64,000 nucleotides of DNA from Mortierella sp. BCC40632 (Eukaryota; Mortierellomycota; Mortierellomycetes; Mortierellales; Mortierellaceae). Each line of letters opens with the position of its first letter. Within the stretch, counting starts at the first letter, position 1. Under the pieces are notes generated by a model. It searched no databases. It had not been told where the DNA came from and was given only the letters and a program-made list of their open reading frames with translations. Below, piece by piece: positions 1 to 11,049 of the stretch. The DNA lies in the NCBI GenBank assembly GCA_011634665.1, contig WAEK01000005.1:488001-552000 (forward strand), read 5' to 3'. The translations under genes were made by a program, and so were the position numbers.

Positions 1-38
1 CTCACCTGTACTCGTGTCATACCGGAAAAATGTATTAG

Positions 39-584
39 ACGGATCACCGCCATGTGCTTCTGCCGCGCACGAGCGGACTTTTCGTATGCATCAACAAACT
101 CCGGGACTCGGTGGAGTACTTGTATGATGCAACCGTAGGCTACTCTGGTATTCACTATGGCGAGATTCCTCAGGAAATGTATCCACTACCAGGACTTTAC
201 GTCAACATGGCACAGCCAAAGGAGATCCGAGTGCATCTTCGTCGATTCTTGGTCAAAGATATCCCCGAGACAGAACCTGAGTTTGTAGAGTGGGTGCGTG
301 CACGGTGGCAAGAAAAGGATGACCTAATGGAAGAGTTTTATACCACGGGCAAGTTTCCATCTCAACTGGGCTTCGACAATGATAATGAAGGCGCCAAGGA
401 TGGAAAGTCTGAAGAAAATGCGAAAATGACTGTAACCAGTCAACGTAAGAGAGGAGCTGCTGTGAGAATTCCTATTCAAGCGAGATCGGTAATGGATTAC
501 ATGGCGCCAACGGCATTCAATATGGTAGCACTCCCAGTGATTGCATTTGCGATCCGCTTTGCCATTCAGCGTGTCACATCTTAG
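39..584 (+). CDS. Lysophospholipid acyltransferase, C-terminal part (partial at 5' end)
   Basis: This is the 3' end of a gene whose earlier exons lie outside the window. The coding exon begins after a TATTAG acceptor at 33-38 and reads RHVLLPRTSG, followed by LYDATVGYSG and YGEIPQ. These blocks are typical of the C-terminal acyltransferase region of the LCLAT1/CST26-type 1-acylglycerol-phosphate acyltransferases, ER enzymes that transfer fatty acyl groups to lysophospholipids. Known in the family: the catalytic HX4D motif lies further N-terminal, so it is not visible here. After the conserved part come a charged, probably disordered stretch and a hydrophobic segment near the C-terminus (around FNMVALPVIAFAIRF) that could be a membrane anchor. 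The stop is at 582-584. The family call is fairly firm; the exact substrate cannot be inferred. Confidence 0.75.
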   Translation, partial: TDHRHVLLPRTSGLFVCINKLRDSVEYLYDATVGYSGIHYGEIPQEMYPLPGLYVNMAQPKEIRVHLRRFLVKDIPETEPEFVEWVRARWQEKDDLMEEFYTTGKFPSQLGFDNDNEGAKDGKSEENAKMTVTSQRKRGAAVRIPIQARSVMDYMAPTAFNMVALPVIAFAIRFAIQRVTS

Positions 585-1495
585 AGAATTTTGAGAGAAA
601 AAAAAATGTTGATAGTATTTGACTGACAGGTGTCAAGTAGAGAGGTAGATGATATAGTCCAGACTCTTTTTTCTTTATTTATATGTTTTGTGTGTAAATG
701 TGTATAAAAAAAAAAAATCCCCATGAGTTTGGTTGAGGAAAGATTTCTTTTGTCCAAAAAGATAAGGGAGAGAGAGAGAGAGAGAGAGGGTTTGTGTGTG
801 TGCCCTCTTGGGGGTTGCAGAGATCCTGTTTGTCTGAGCGATGATGATGAGAGAGGGAACGATGGGAGTTTTTTTTTTTTTCTCAGTGAGGTATGCTTTT
901 GGGCTGTAGGCAAGGCCGTTTGGCTACAGCCAGACAGACCCGATAGAAACTTGTTGAGAGACAATGAGAACTGGTCTTCCACTCTTGATAAAATCTGGGT
1001 TGGAGAGGAGGGCTCTAGAGAGAACCCTTTTGCTCAAAAATGATATAGAAGGGCTCACTACAGTCTCTATTTTTTTTTTTGTCGTCAAGCACCTGAGACG
1101 ACTTTTTTTCTCTATTCTTTCAATGCGGCCTGAGAATGGTGCGACGAAGGACTAGGATGTTGTGGTTGTCTGCATTGATGTCCATGAGCAAAAATGTTCA
1201 AAGAAGAAGAGAGAGTGGCGACAAGAGAGACAAAGCCTACTATCTTTCTTTCATCAAAAGTGGGGGTGGAAAAGGAAAGGAGATTTTCTACATCTCGAGG
1301 AGCTTGAAGAGCAGGGGCCGTCTGACATGTGCAAATTGCTGAGTTGTCAGATCAGAGCTCCAAGGAAAAAAGGAGGGTCAAAAAAAAAAAAAAAAAAAAA
1401 AAAAAAGATACAGGCGTCAGAGGCTGGGCTGGGACTATTGGTACTCATGGCTGGGCTGGGCGGGAGCGGTCTTGCCTGATGGGCTGTATCGCCTG

Positions 1496-1562
<67 letters not shown>

Positions 1563-1827
1563 AGAGTCCGTGGGGTGACTTGGGGAGAAGGTGTTTTTCC
1601 CGGTGTGTGGGGGAGGATGCAGAAGGTGCAGGAGATCCGATCGAGTTGTGACAACACAGGTCAAGGGAGAGAGAGAGAGAGAGAGAGAGGAAAGTGGAAC
1701 CAGGTGAGAATGAAGAGGGCGAATTGATGGCGAGGAAAGGACTGCGGGCTTTTTGTTGAGCTGTATTTTTTCATTCAATTCGACTTGACTGGCTGTCTAT
1801 CGGGGCGCACGCTCTCTTTCTCTCATC

Positions 1828-1858
<31 letters not shown>

Positions 1859-2093
1859 AGCTCTCTTCTCTCTCTTTCTCTATCATCAGTTTGCTTGCTG
1901 TTCCTTTCTCAGCCTGCGCGTGTCCATTAGGGAGTACAAAGAAAGAACAACAGGACATTGTACCTGCTCGCTGCATTCATTTTCGACTCTTACATTTACT
2001 AGTCAGGAGGAGGCATTCCATTTTTTTTCCATTTTTTTTTTTTACTCGACATTTTCCATCAATCTCGCCCGAAGAAGAATCAAAAAAGAATCC
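585..2093. other. Intergenic, GA/A-rich then CT-rich low-complexity DNA
   Basis: About 1.5 kb between the acyltransferase and the DDHD gene. It holds GA runs (767-788, 1499-1558, 1668-1689), an A26 tract (1381-1406) and a CT run just before the next gene (about 1831-1858). Short open frames here are repeat-derived and show no conserved protein. Confidence 0.7.
1499..1558. repeat. (GA)n microsatellite, about 30 units
   Basis: An uninterrupted alternating GA run of about 60 bases, the longest dinucleotide tract in the window. It lies between the acyltransferase stop and the DDHD start codon. Confidence 0.95.
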
Positions 2094-3200
2094 ATGACCG
2101 GAACAACATCGTTAGAGGAGAGCCCTCGTCCCATGCACAACAGGAACACCAATTGTCAAAGCATAGGCCCCCCTTATCCCAGGGCAACGGCAGCACCACC
2201 ACTCACCACAACAACAACAGCCCTCGCTGGTGGAACCATCGAGGGTGATCCAATGACTGGGATCCATTCAACCATCCCAGAGACAACCACCGCAAGTGAT
2301 GAACCAAGCACCACTGCACCCAACAATGACTCGACCTCAGATGACCCCCAGTCATCAGCTCAAACTAGTATGTGCGAAACTTGGGCCATGAAGCTGGATG
2401 GGGTTGTCTTATTATTTGCACAATGAGATTCGCATGTCTCGTTGCCCCCCCCCTCGGAGATTCCCTTTTGCCGGACCTCTTCAGGGCACAATGGTCATAG
2501 CGTTCTGCTCACCTTCCGACTATTTTTTTTCTTTGTTTTTTTTTTGTCTACATCCACACATTCTCCTACTTTCTAGCACATCATGTCATCTTCATCGTGC
2601 ACGGAATGGGTCGCCAGCTCGAGGAGTTTGGCAACTATGAACCCAACGGTAATAACATCCCTCCTCCATCCAATCAAATCACGCCTTGATCCTGTTGGTA
2701 CCTGAAGAAGCTGTTCCACTGATCCTTTATTCCAATAATCAATTTCGTTTCCTCCTTTTTCCATGCAGTGGGCTACTTTGTCGAACATGCCAAGGCCGTG
2801 TTGCAGGGCTATTACCATGACCTCAAAACAGACGTGCACATCATCCCGATCGAGTGGCATGCAAAGTTGCACAGCATGGTCGACGATCGAATGTCCCTCG
2901 CCAGCTTGAAAACCGTCCCAAAAGGTAAAAAAAAAAAAAAAAAAAGAAGCTTGTCAGTTCCCTCGTATCTTTTCACGTGGAGGGATAATATGCTTCCACG
3001 CATCAGAGATGTGTTTGCGCCTCTTTACAACCTCTGACTTTTGTCTTGTCTTGTGTTAATAGTGAGAATGGTGATGAATGACTACCTTGCAGATATCCTC
3101 TACTGTAAGTGAAGATCGATCTATCTGTGCATTCTTGTTCAATTGAAGGATCCCAGGGTCAATGCTCAAATTGAACGAAGTACTAACTAGCACGTTTTTT

Positions 3201-3234
<34 letters not shown>

Positions 3235-6089
3235 AGACTTTAACCACCATTTTGGATGTGAAATTGTGCAAATGATTGTTCAGGAACTGAATGAGGCGTA
3301 CGAAACTTTTATGGCAAAACACCCAGACTTTGATGGCAAGATCTCGATCTATGCACATTCACTCGGAGGCGTGGCCATGTTCGATATCCTCACTTGTCTT
3401 GATGATGAGGATGAGGATGACAACGAGAACGACCATGTCTGTAGCCAGTGTACGGCCAAGAATGTAGGAGTTGCCGCTGATACCACAACACCTTCTAGAG
3501 ACGCATCTACTACATCTACTAAAGCTAAGGCTCGCGTACGAAAGCAGAACCAAAGGAAATTTCGTTCAGTGATTCCAAAGCTCAAGTTTCGACCTAATTT
3601 TCTCTTTACAATCGGCTCACCAGTCGGTAAGTAGTAGTTCGTGGATATGGGAGCCGTGCTATATTTACATATTTTTATAGGGATCCTAGAGTGCTTTATT
3701 GCTCACATGGCCTTTTTTTCTTTCTTGGACAACGATCGTAAATAGGCGCCGTGCTCGTTATGCGCAATCTAGACTGGGAGACATTCCATCCCCCGGATGA
3801 TATCATTCACCACAACATCTTCAACCCTTTTGATCCTCTGGGCTATCGGATTGAGCCCGTGATTGATGCAGCGTTTGCAGGTATCCCACCTCGGACGCTG
3901 ACAGCTTATTCCAGCGTGGTCTCCTCACAACGATTTCCAGGTCTCTCATTGCCGTCATTGCCGTCACTTCCTTCACTCCCGGGAACACTCTCGTCATTAT
4001 GGGAGAGCACAGTGCCTACATTGAAGCGACCTTCCATGTTGACGCTAGCCAGTATCACTCAGATGACCATGTCATTGAAAGCTGGTCGGTGGCTTACAGG
4101 AGGCAGCAGCACTGATAATAATGGCGAGGGCAGTAACAGTAGCACTAGAAGCGAAAGTGGAGGGAGCAACAGTATCGATGGGGATGGGGTGGCCAACGCT
4201 AGAAGAGTAGACAGCGAAGGAGAAGATGTAACATCCCAGTCATCAGTTGCAACAGCGGTCGTTTCTGGAGACAAACAGACGCGAGGACTGGAAGAAGAGA
4301 ACAGAGACTACGAGATCATTGAACGGCCATTGAGTGAGGCGGAACAAGAAAATGCCGGGGACTTTGCAAGAAGAATGATGAACAGTCGTTTGTCGGCCAT
4401 GATTGAGGCAAGTGCTGACAATGATGCAGATGCATCAGCAAGCGCGGCCATTGCAGCGGTTGCTGCCTCGACATATCTTGATCCTCCAGCAATGGATGGA
4501 ACGAGCAGCCATTCCGCGTCTGGGTCGACATCAAATCAAGGCGACAGTACCTCTGTGAACAATGGTGGCAAGAGACCTACCCTTGGACCGCGCCGCATCA
4601 GTAGCTGTGTAGATCCTGTCAATGTGACCTCTGGACAGACCAGGGGGACAGGTGTCCTCCCAGGAATGCTAGAGAGGCTCCAAGAGGAGCAATTGTTTGT
4701 TGCTGAAAACACTGCCAGTGCCAGGAGCGGTGGTCCTGAGGAGGATGTCCAGCACTTGGACATAAAATCCCATGTCATCCGAGAAGAGATGGTTCGCTCT
4801 ATGCCTGGCTCGCCTGTGCTTTCTCCAGCAGAGGCTGCAGTCAATCTCGAGACGCTTGTCTCTAATACAGAAGAATCCCAGGCGCCGACCAATAGAGAAG
4901 AAGCTGCCGAAGTCAAGGATGCGACACGTCCTGCCACTGTCCACGTTGAAGGACGTGCGACCAAGGTGCCGTACCGGATTGACCATGTCCTCCAAGAAAC
5001 GACAGCAGACCAATATACGAATGAGTATCTTCTCAGCATGAGGAGTCACTTCCGATATTGGGGCAGCAGGTAAGCTTGGGAAACTCTTGGGTATCATTGA
5101 GGGGGTATTATATGCTTATTAATCAAGTCGCATTACGGCTTGAGAAAGGACGACCCGCTGACATGAAAGGGAAAAAAAAAAATTGTAGGGACATTGCATA
5201 TCATATTCTGAAGTGCATGCTGGAACCCGAGGACCCGAGCAAAGAGGACAGGACCCTTGATCTGCACATCAGTATGCCGACTCCAGTTGCCGTTCCAAAG
5301 GGTGCAAGGGAGGCTGCCGAGGCGAATGCAAAGGCAACTACTGCGACCAGTCAGCGACTCACCTCGGTCACTGCGACCACACTGTCTACCACAACCACCA
5401 CAACCACAACCACAACCACCACTACGACCGGGTCTAGTGTAGACCAGGAGACAAAGAAAGAATATCGAAAGTCCTTTACATTCTCATTCTTTGGCAGCAA
5501 TAGCGGTGGTGGCAACACGGACGGTCCGACTGTGAGCAAGGGAGACAACAAAAAGACTAGCTATATGTCTGAAGAAGAAGATGACGACCTGGTGATGGAC
5601 AGCGAAGGAGAGCTGTTTGGATACAAGTACTCGGACCTAGACATGAATAGTCATGCCAATCTTGATTTTGCGGCCACGCCTAAAGGCAGGAGTCGAAGCA
5701 ACACGAGTAGCACGAGGAGCGCCATGGCAGCAGCCGCAGGGGTCACGCCCATGTCAATGGCAGGGACGCTGTACGAGAGCTCGCCTTTCTTTGTGAACAC
5801 GTACGGCCAAGCAAAGGGTGAAGATAGCCATCGATGGCAACGATTACGCGAGCAAGAGGAGCATCGGCGGTATGAGCAACTGCAGCGACCTCAACAAAGA
5901 CAAAACAGCCGAGATGAAGAAGTTGGAGGGGTCCGGGCAGAATCGAGCAAGGGCAAGGGAGAAGTTGAGGAACTGCCGGCAACAGCGGAGAGCAGCGGAG
6001 GAGCCAGCGGGAACGCGTTCCGGGTTCCAGATTTGGCGCGACCAGCGAAACTGCATCACCGTGCAACCCGAATCGAGGACAGGCAATAG
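2094..6089 (+). CDS. DDHD-domain phospholipase (PA-PLA1 family)
   Basis: Exons 2094-2367, 2577-2648, 2769-2924, 3063-3104, 3237-3626, 3746-5069 and 5189-6089 join in frame to 1052 aa. The family (DDHD1/DDHD2, yeast YOR022C) hydrolyses phosphatidic acid and related phospholipids on intracellular membranes. Visible motifs are IFIVHGMG near the N-terminus, a nucleophile elbow AHSLGG (Ser about 223), GSPVGAVLVMRN after it, NPFDPLGYRIEP (about 337), and a C-terminal DDHD block with RIDHVLQE and SHFRYWGSRD (about 718-760). Odd features: Ala instead of Gly starts the elbow, about 350 residues of low-complexity sequence separate the two halves of the DDHD domain, and the tail carries a polythreonine run coded at about 5390-5430. 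The N-terminus is short for the family, so upstream coding exons cannot be excluded. Confidence 0.85.
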
Positions 6090-7792
6090 TTCAGCCAGAT
6101 AGAGGACCGGAACTACTACAAGTTGACCATTCCAATTAAAGTCGCGCATCCAGTTTTTAGATTAGTAGCCTTAGGAAAAGAGCAGGGGAGAGAACAAGAA
6201 GAAGAGAGAGAAAAAGAGAGAGAGAGAGAGAGAGTAAGAGAGAGAGAGTTGTGTGTGTGAATGAATAGACGCCGCGCACTCTACAGGGACCTGGGCGAGG
6301 GGTTTGGGCCTAGGGCAGGTGTAACCTCCGACAGGGTACGGAAGGGAGACAGGAGGTGGGTAGGATGCGTATGGTGAATATGAGGGATGAGCATTTGAAA
6401 GAGCACTGTTGAGCATGCATACTGGGATGAGTGGGGAGTACATGGCATGACTTGGATGGTCGGCCAAAGTGTTTGAATGACATGCAGGTGTACTCTGGGC
6501 GAGGCCTCTCGCTGGGTTCGCATTGGCATTGACGCACGAGCATTGTGAACACGAAATCACAAACAGACGCCCCTGAGTGACATTGAGAGTGGAAGGGAGA
6601 GAAGGAGAATGATACGCCTGGGAAAGTGCCTGGAAGCCAGAAAGGTGGAATCACACCTGTCGTCTGGGGCCAGGAACAAGACGAGCTAGAGGAATCAGGT
6701 ACCGGCGAAGGCCAGGAGGGGAGAAAGAACGGAGAGAGTGCCCTCGGTCCGGTCCAGAAGCTCTGCAATGGCTGGGCTACTGGCGGTACTTTTTGGCTCG
6801 TACACACGGGACAGAGCGGGAGTCGGACTGAGAGAAAGAGATAGAGAAAGAAAAGAAAGAATGAGAGAAAGAGAGGGAGAGAGAGAGAGAAAGAGAGAGA
6901 GCGAGAGAAGGAAAGTGAAAGAGAAAGAGAGAATGCTGTCAGGCAGTCTCTCACATTGGTGCTCCGGCCGTGCATGGGACACACAGGGAAAATAAGGGCA
7001 AGGTCCAATTAAATAGGGAAAAGAAAAAGAAAAGGAAAGAAAAAAAAACGGCGCACATCCACACGCGTTACAGAAGAGGAAGGGGTAGCGGTCCTCGGTC
7101 CGAGGGTTCGGTGCAGATGACTTGGGATTGGGATGGAGAGATGAATAGTGGATGCGGATGTAGATGCAGAAGAGATGGTACGATGGAGTAAGTGGGCCTA
7201 AGAGTATGCAGCCAAAAGGCAGCAACAACAGACGAGAGATAAAGACAAGGTCTGCGGGATGTACACACAACATACACTTCAACCTTCATATTCACACACA
7301 AACACGCATTTCCAACACACGGCGACGGTTTTCTTTTTTTCTCTTTTCTCTCTCTCTCTCTCTCTCCGTCCTTTTCTTTCTCCTCTTTCTTCTCTCCCTC
7401 GGTCGCTCCTCTCCTCTTTTTTTGGCTTCATCTTCTTTCTCCTCCTTCCTCCTCTCCCTCTTCTCCTTCTCCTCTCTCACTCTCTTTTTCTTTTTCCTCT
7501 TTCCTTTTTTTTTTTCTTTCTTTTTTTCTTTTCTTTTCGATATCTTTTCCTCCTCTTGTCTCCTCCTCAGCTCTCCTCTCCTTCTCTTTTTTCTTGGTCT
7601 CCTTTCTCTCTCTCTCCAGGGAGCGTTCTTCGCGGGGATTTTTTGATTTCCCCGTCGCTTTCTCTCATTCCTTCTGTCATTATTCTCTCCACGAACGACC
7701 TTGCCCACACTTTTCACGGCCCTCTCCAGATCTTGCCCTGTTTTTCCCCTCTTCATATCGACACACAGACATCACATCCACATCCACATAAA

Positions 7793-7823
<31 letters not shown>

Positions 7824-8013
7824 GCGCACACATAAATACACACACACACACCACACTTCTCAAACACACACAACACACGCGCACTTCAATTCACGCCGTT
7901 TCTTCGTTACCGCTTATTTTTCATCCTTTTATCCACTCTTTTTGCTCGCTGCTTGTGCATCTTTGTTGTTTTCCTATATTTGTTAATCCTCCTCTTCAAG
8001 GCAGAATCTCCTC
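6090..8013. other. Intergenic, GA-rich half then CT/CA-rich half
   Basis: About 1.9 kb without a supported gene. GA-rich stretches lie at 6180-6250 and 6835-6940. From about 7330 to 7640 the plus strand becomes almost pure pyrimidine, followed by a CA repeat at 7795-7823 with smaller CA runs to about 7880. Long open frames here are by-products of CT repeats. The second half is the presumed promoter/5' leader of the next gene. Confidence 0.7.
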
Positions 8014-11000
8014 ATGTTCAGCTCCGTCCCCCCTTCTCTCTTTGCCTCCCACCCGCACCACTATCACCACCACCAGTTCCCAGACGGACCGATGGACGCT
8101 GCGGACCATGGGAACCCAGGCGGTGGCCGTGGCGGCGACCCGCGCCTTCATCCAAGCCTCGCTACTGCCCCGTCCAACTCTGTCTCGAGTCCAATGCTTC
8201 TCCTTTCGCACCCAGTCGTGGACCGTGAGCTGAGGCTCATTGCTCGAAAGCTCGTTCGTCGACAACGTCTGACCGAGGAAGCCACCCCAAGTCTATTCAT
8301 TATCCTTCCTACTGTCCTCCCTGCCACCTCGCCACCAACCCCTACCCCAGCTTTGGCTCACCAGCAACAGTCTCCTTATCCATACTCGCACTCATCCCAT
8401 CATCAGCCGTACTCACAACCGTTGCAACAGTCGCCCATGTCTGCCAACAGCTTTATGGATGGGATCCGCCAGTACGAGTACCGACTCTACTTTCTTTGTG
8501 ACTATATGAACAATGAAAGCGGAAAGCCTCAGCTTCATCTTTGTATGGACATGGGCATGGGTCAGGAGGGCAGCCAAGACAACGGCCAGGGTCAGGGTAG
8601 CAACAGTGGTACCGGTACAAGCCAGGGTGAAGACATGGAGGTGGATCAGGCCGATCAAAGCAACGAGGTCTCCTCGATGATGACCATGTCTGCGAACGGG
8701 CACCGACTCCGGAATTTGCGAGACTTTTGTGAAGACTACAAGGTTCCGATGCTTAGTCTTTTGCGCATGCTCCAGGATAACCTCGATCGACATATGTTTG
8801 GAACTACCATGACAGATCCGACCCTGGGCGCTCGAATCCGTACTGCACTCCGGTTCTTGGCCAGCATGTCGTTTGAAGAGCTCACTGATCTTCGAGACGC
8901 ACCCTCAGAAGAGGATGAGGAGAGTCGAGATGGTGAAGACGAGGATGATGCGGATGAAGAAGAAGACGCAGGAGATTATGATGAATTCCCGACGCTGAAC
9001 CCGAACGACTTTTTGGATCCATCCGAGGTGCTCAAGGAGGGCATAATCCTCGGGAATCTCTGTCCTCTCAACATGAGAACCAAAGAGACTTATTGGATGT
9101 GTATCCCCCACAATGAGATGTTCTGTAAGGTTGCTGCCGCAGAGACTCTTCGGGCATTCATTAAAGAGCATCAGGGCGATTGCATTCCAATGGAACGGAG
9201 TGCTGAAATCCAGCTCCACTCGCGTGAAGGTGCTCGCGAGTTCTATCGAATGCTCGTCGCATACCAATGCGTGATGAAGCTCAAGATTAGTTTGGCATGG
9301 TCCTCGACCTCGACTCGATTGGTTGGAGACAGCGCCGAAAGAGCCGCCGTAGCCAACGGTTCAGAGTCATTGTCGGGCCCGGCAGTGACGGCGCCTCCTT
9401 CCTCAGAGCCAGGACAGATCACCTCTGTTCGGGGTGTGACCGAAGAAGATCTCTGGGATCTGTGCGACATGGTGCATGCAACCAACATCCGCGAGTTGAC
9501 TGTTGACTGTAGTCAGTTCGAGGCGTCGAGCCCAGACAGTTTCCGACCATTCTTGGGGGTCATCTACCGTGAAGGGTTCATCTCACTCACAATCGAGAAT
9601 TACCATGGACAACTTCCTTGGATTGAGTCTGTGGAACGCTCGAGCCACAGTTTCTCGCTCCATGACCTCCGACAACAATCGCCCTCGACGCCAACACACC
9701 CGATCGTCCTCCAGCAGGGCAACCAGCTTCAAAAGCTTGTTCTCACACACTGGACACACGTTCCAGACATTGACCGTGTCTGTGATTTAGTCCGGGCTGT
9801 CCCCAAGCTGAAGGAGATTGAAATCGAATGCGACCACATTGAGCTGTCTGTCAGTCGTCTGTACAGGGCCACAAATGAATTTCATCACACGGGCTATATC
9901 AAGTTGGTCGAAGGCCCGAGAGAAGAGGCAGAGTTCACTTTCCCAAAGACGAGTAGCCGGAGTACGTCGGGTGGCCGACGACCATTGCTGCGGCGCAAGA
10001 CAGGACATCTTCCTGATATGCCTCTTTCTACCTACTGTCAACTCGAGTCATTGGTCACTTTGTATGCTCTGGACATTTACAGTGAGCAAGAATCTATGGG
10101 CGACCTCGTCTCGAGATCACAAAGGTATCTGAAACACTTAGAGTTGGGTTGTCAGGTCGGCGAGATGTATTCTCTCTGGGGCTCGATCTTGAGCAAGCTG
10201 GGCGTGTCAGGCTCGATGGCCATGCCCGTGCCGACGCGTAACCGCCGTGGAGATCATTACTATCACCCTTCGCAGTCTCATGCACAGTTTTACATGCGCA
10301 CATATTCCATTGGTGGAGAGTACAGTCTATCGACCGAAAGGCCTGGTATGCCCAGCAAAACTCAGGTAGCGATTCATTCCTACCCTGTCCCTGTCGAGGA
10401 CGACGCAGGAAAGAGACAGTCAAGGCTTATGGAAAGTGAGCTGTTCTCAAAGCTACCTTCTATGGCGACTGGACTGGTGATCGGCGCCGAGATGACGAGC
10501 GAAGAGGAGATGGAGCGGTTTGCACAGGCGGTAGAGCATCATGGACTGCCATACTCTCATTTGACATGGTACTTGACGGCACAAACTGCGAGTGCAGACA
10601 CCGTGTCACGGCGATTCATGAATGCGCTTCGTAGCGTGGTACATCGACAAGAGGTCAAGTCGTTTACGATTAAGGTCTACGGTGGGCACGAATTGGATGT
10701 GATCATGCTGCTGAGAGCTTGGAATGAGGTGACGGGCTTGGGTCTTGGTGTGGAACACCAGTTGTGGATCCAGAGGTCGTGCGTCGAACAGGAACATCCA
10801 TTCGAGCAACGATTCCGGCCGCAGTCGCATTCATCTCATGGACAATACCTGACACAGCAACAGCCATTGGGTGGTGAGTTATGTTTTACGTCCGAGGATG
10901 AAGTGATGCCCATGGCAGGGCATGGGTCGACAGCTGCTGCTGCTGCAGCCGCCGCTGCGGGACTAGAACCGGGCATGGCATGCCATGGACCTTCGACTTT

Positions 11001-11049
11001 CTCGCTTTCATATCATAGTGTAGCAACTGAGGAGCACCTCTATGGATGA
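8014..11049 (+). CDS. Uncharacterised large protein, copy 1 of a tandem family
   Basis: Single-exon 1011-aa protein of unknown function. It is recognised as a paralogue of the next two genes through shared blocks: TPSLFIILP (about 92-100) followed by YRLYFLCDY; TYWMCIPHNEMFCKV (about 359) matching WICHDHFHRLV and WICRDHYYKIF in the other copies; and then a stretch ending in EFYRMLV and LKISLAW. The remainder has spaced Leu/Ile segments reminiscent of leucine-rich repeats. It differs from the other copies in three ways. There is no split N-terminal exon with the ILW/VPFM module. Low-complexity segments (His-rich N-terminus, Gln/Gly and Glu/Asp stretches) are inserted. It ends with a polyalanine-containing tail instead of the LRR-like C-terminus. 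The 5' leader is strongly CT-rich. No membrane segment or catalytic motif is evident. Confidence 0.85.
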   Translation: MFSSVPPSLFASHPHHYHHHQFPDGPMDAADHGNPGGGRGGDPRLHPSLATAPSNSVSSPMLLLSHPVVDRELRLIARKLVRRQRLTEEATPSLFIILPTVLPATSPPTPTPALAHQQQSPYPYSHSSHHQPYSQPLQQSPMSANSFMDGIRQYEYRLYFLCDYMNNESGKPQLHLCMDMGMGQEGSQDNGQGQGSNSGTGTSQGEDMEVDQADQSNEVSSMMTMSANGHRLRNLRDFCEDYKVPMLSLLRMLQDNLDRHMFGTTMTDPTLGARIRTALRFLASMSFEELTDLRDAPSEEDEESRDGEDEDDADEEEDAGDYDEFPTLNPNDFLDPSEVLKEGIILGNLCPLNMRTKETYWMCIPHNEMFCKVAAAETLRAFIKEHQGDCIPMERSAEIQLHSREGAREFYRMLVAYQCVMKLKISLAWSSTSTRLVGDSAERAAVANGSESLSGPAVTAPPSSEPGQITSVRGVTEEDLWDLCDMVHATNIRELTVDCSQFEASSPDSFRPFLGVIYREGFISLTIENYHGQLPWIESVERSSHSFSLHDLRQQSPSTPTHPIVLQQGNQLQKLVLTHWTHVPDIDRVCDLVRAVPKLKEIEIECDHIELSVSRLYRATNEFHHTGYIKLVEGPREEAEFTFPKTSSRSTSGGRRPLLRRKTGHLPDMPLSTYCQLESLVTLYALDIYSEQESMGDLVSRSQRYLKHLELGCQVGEMYSLWGSILSKLGVSGSMAMPVPTRNRRGDHYYHPSQSHAQFYMRTYSIGGEYSLSTERPGMPSKTQVAIHSYPVPVEDDAGKRQSRLMESELFSKLPSMATGLVIGAEMTSEEEMERFAQAVEHHGLPYSHLTWYLTAQTASADTVSRRFMNALRSVVHRQEVKSFTIKVYGGHELDVIMLLRAWNEVTGLGLGVEHQLWIQRSCVEQEHPFEQRFRPQSHSSHGQYLTQQQPLGGELCFTSEDEVMPMAGHGSTAAAAAAAAAGLEPGMACHGPSTFSLSYHSVATEEHLYG

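Noticed and set aside
7795..7823. Possible CRISPR-like or satellite array in repeat-rich spacers
   Set aside because: These are simple di- and mononucleotide repeats with no unit/spacer structure, and the genome is eukaryotic.
7259..8233. Long plus-strand open frame upstream of copy 1
   Set aside because: It is composed of CT and CA repeats (Ser/Leu/Phe and Thr/His runs) and ends inside the copy 1 coding region in another frame.
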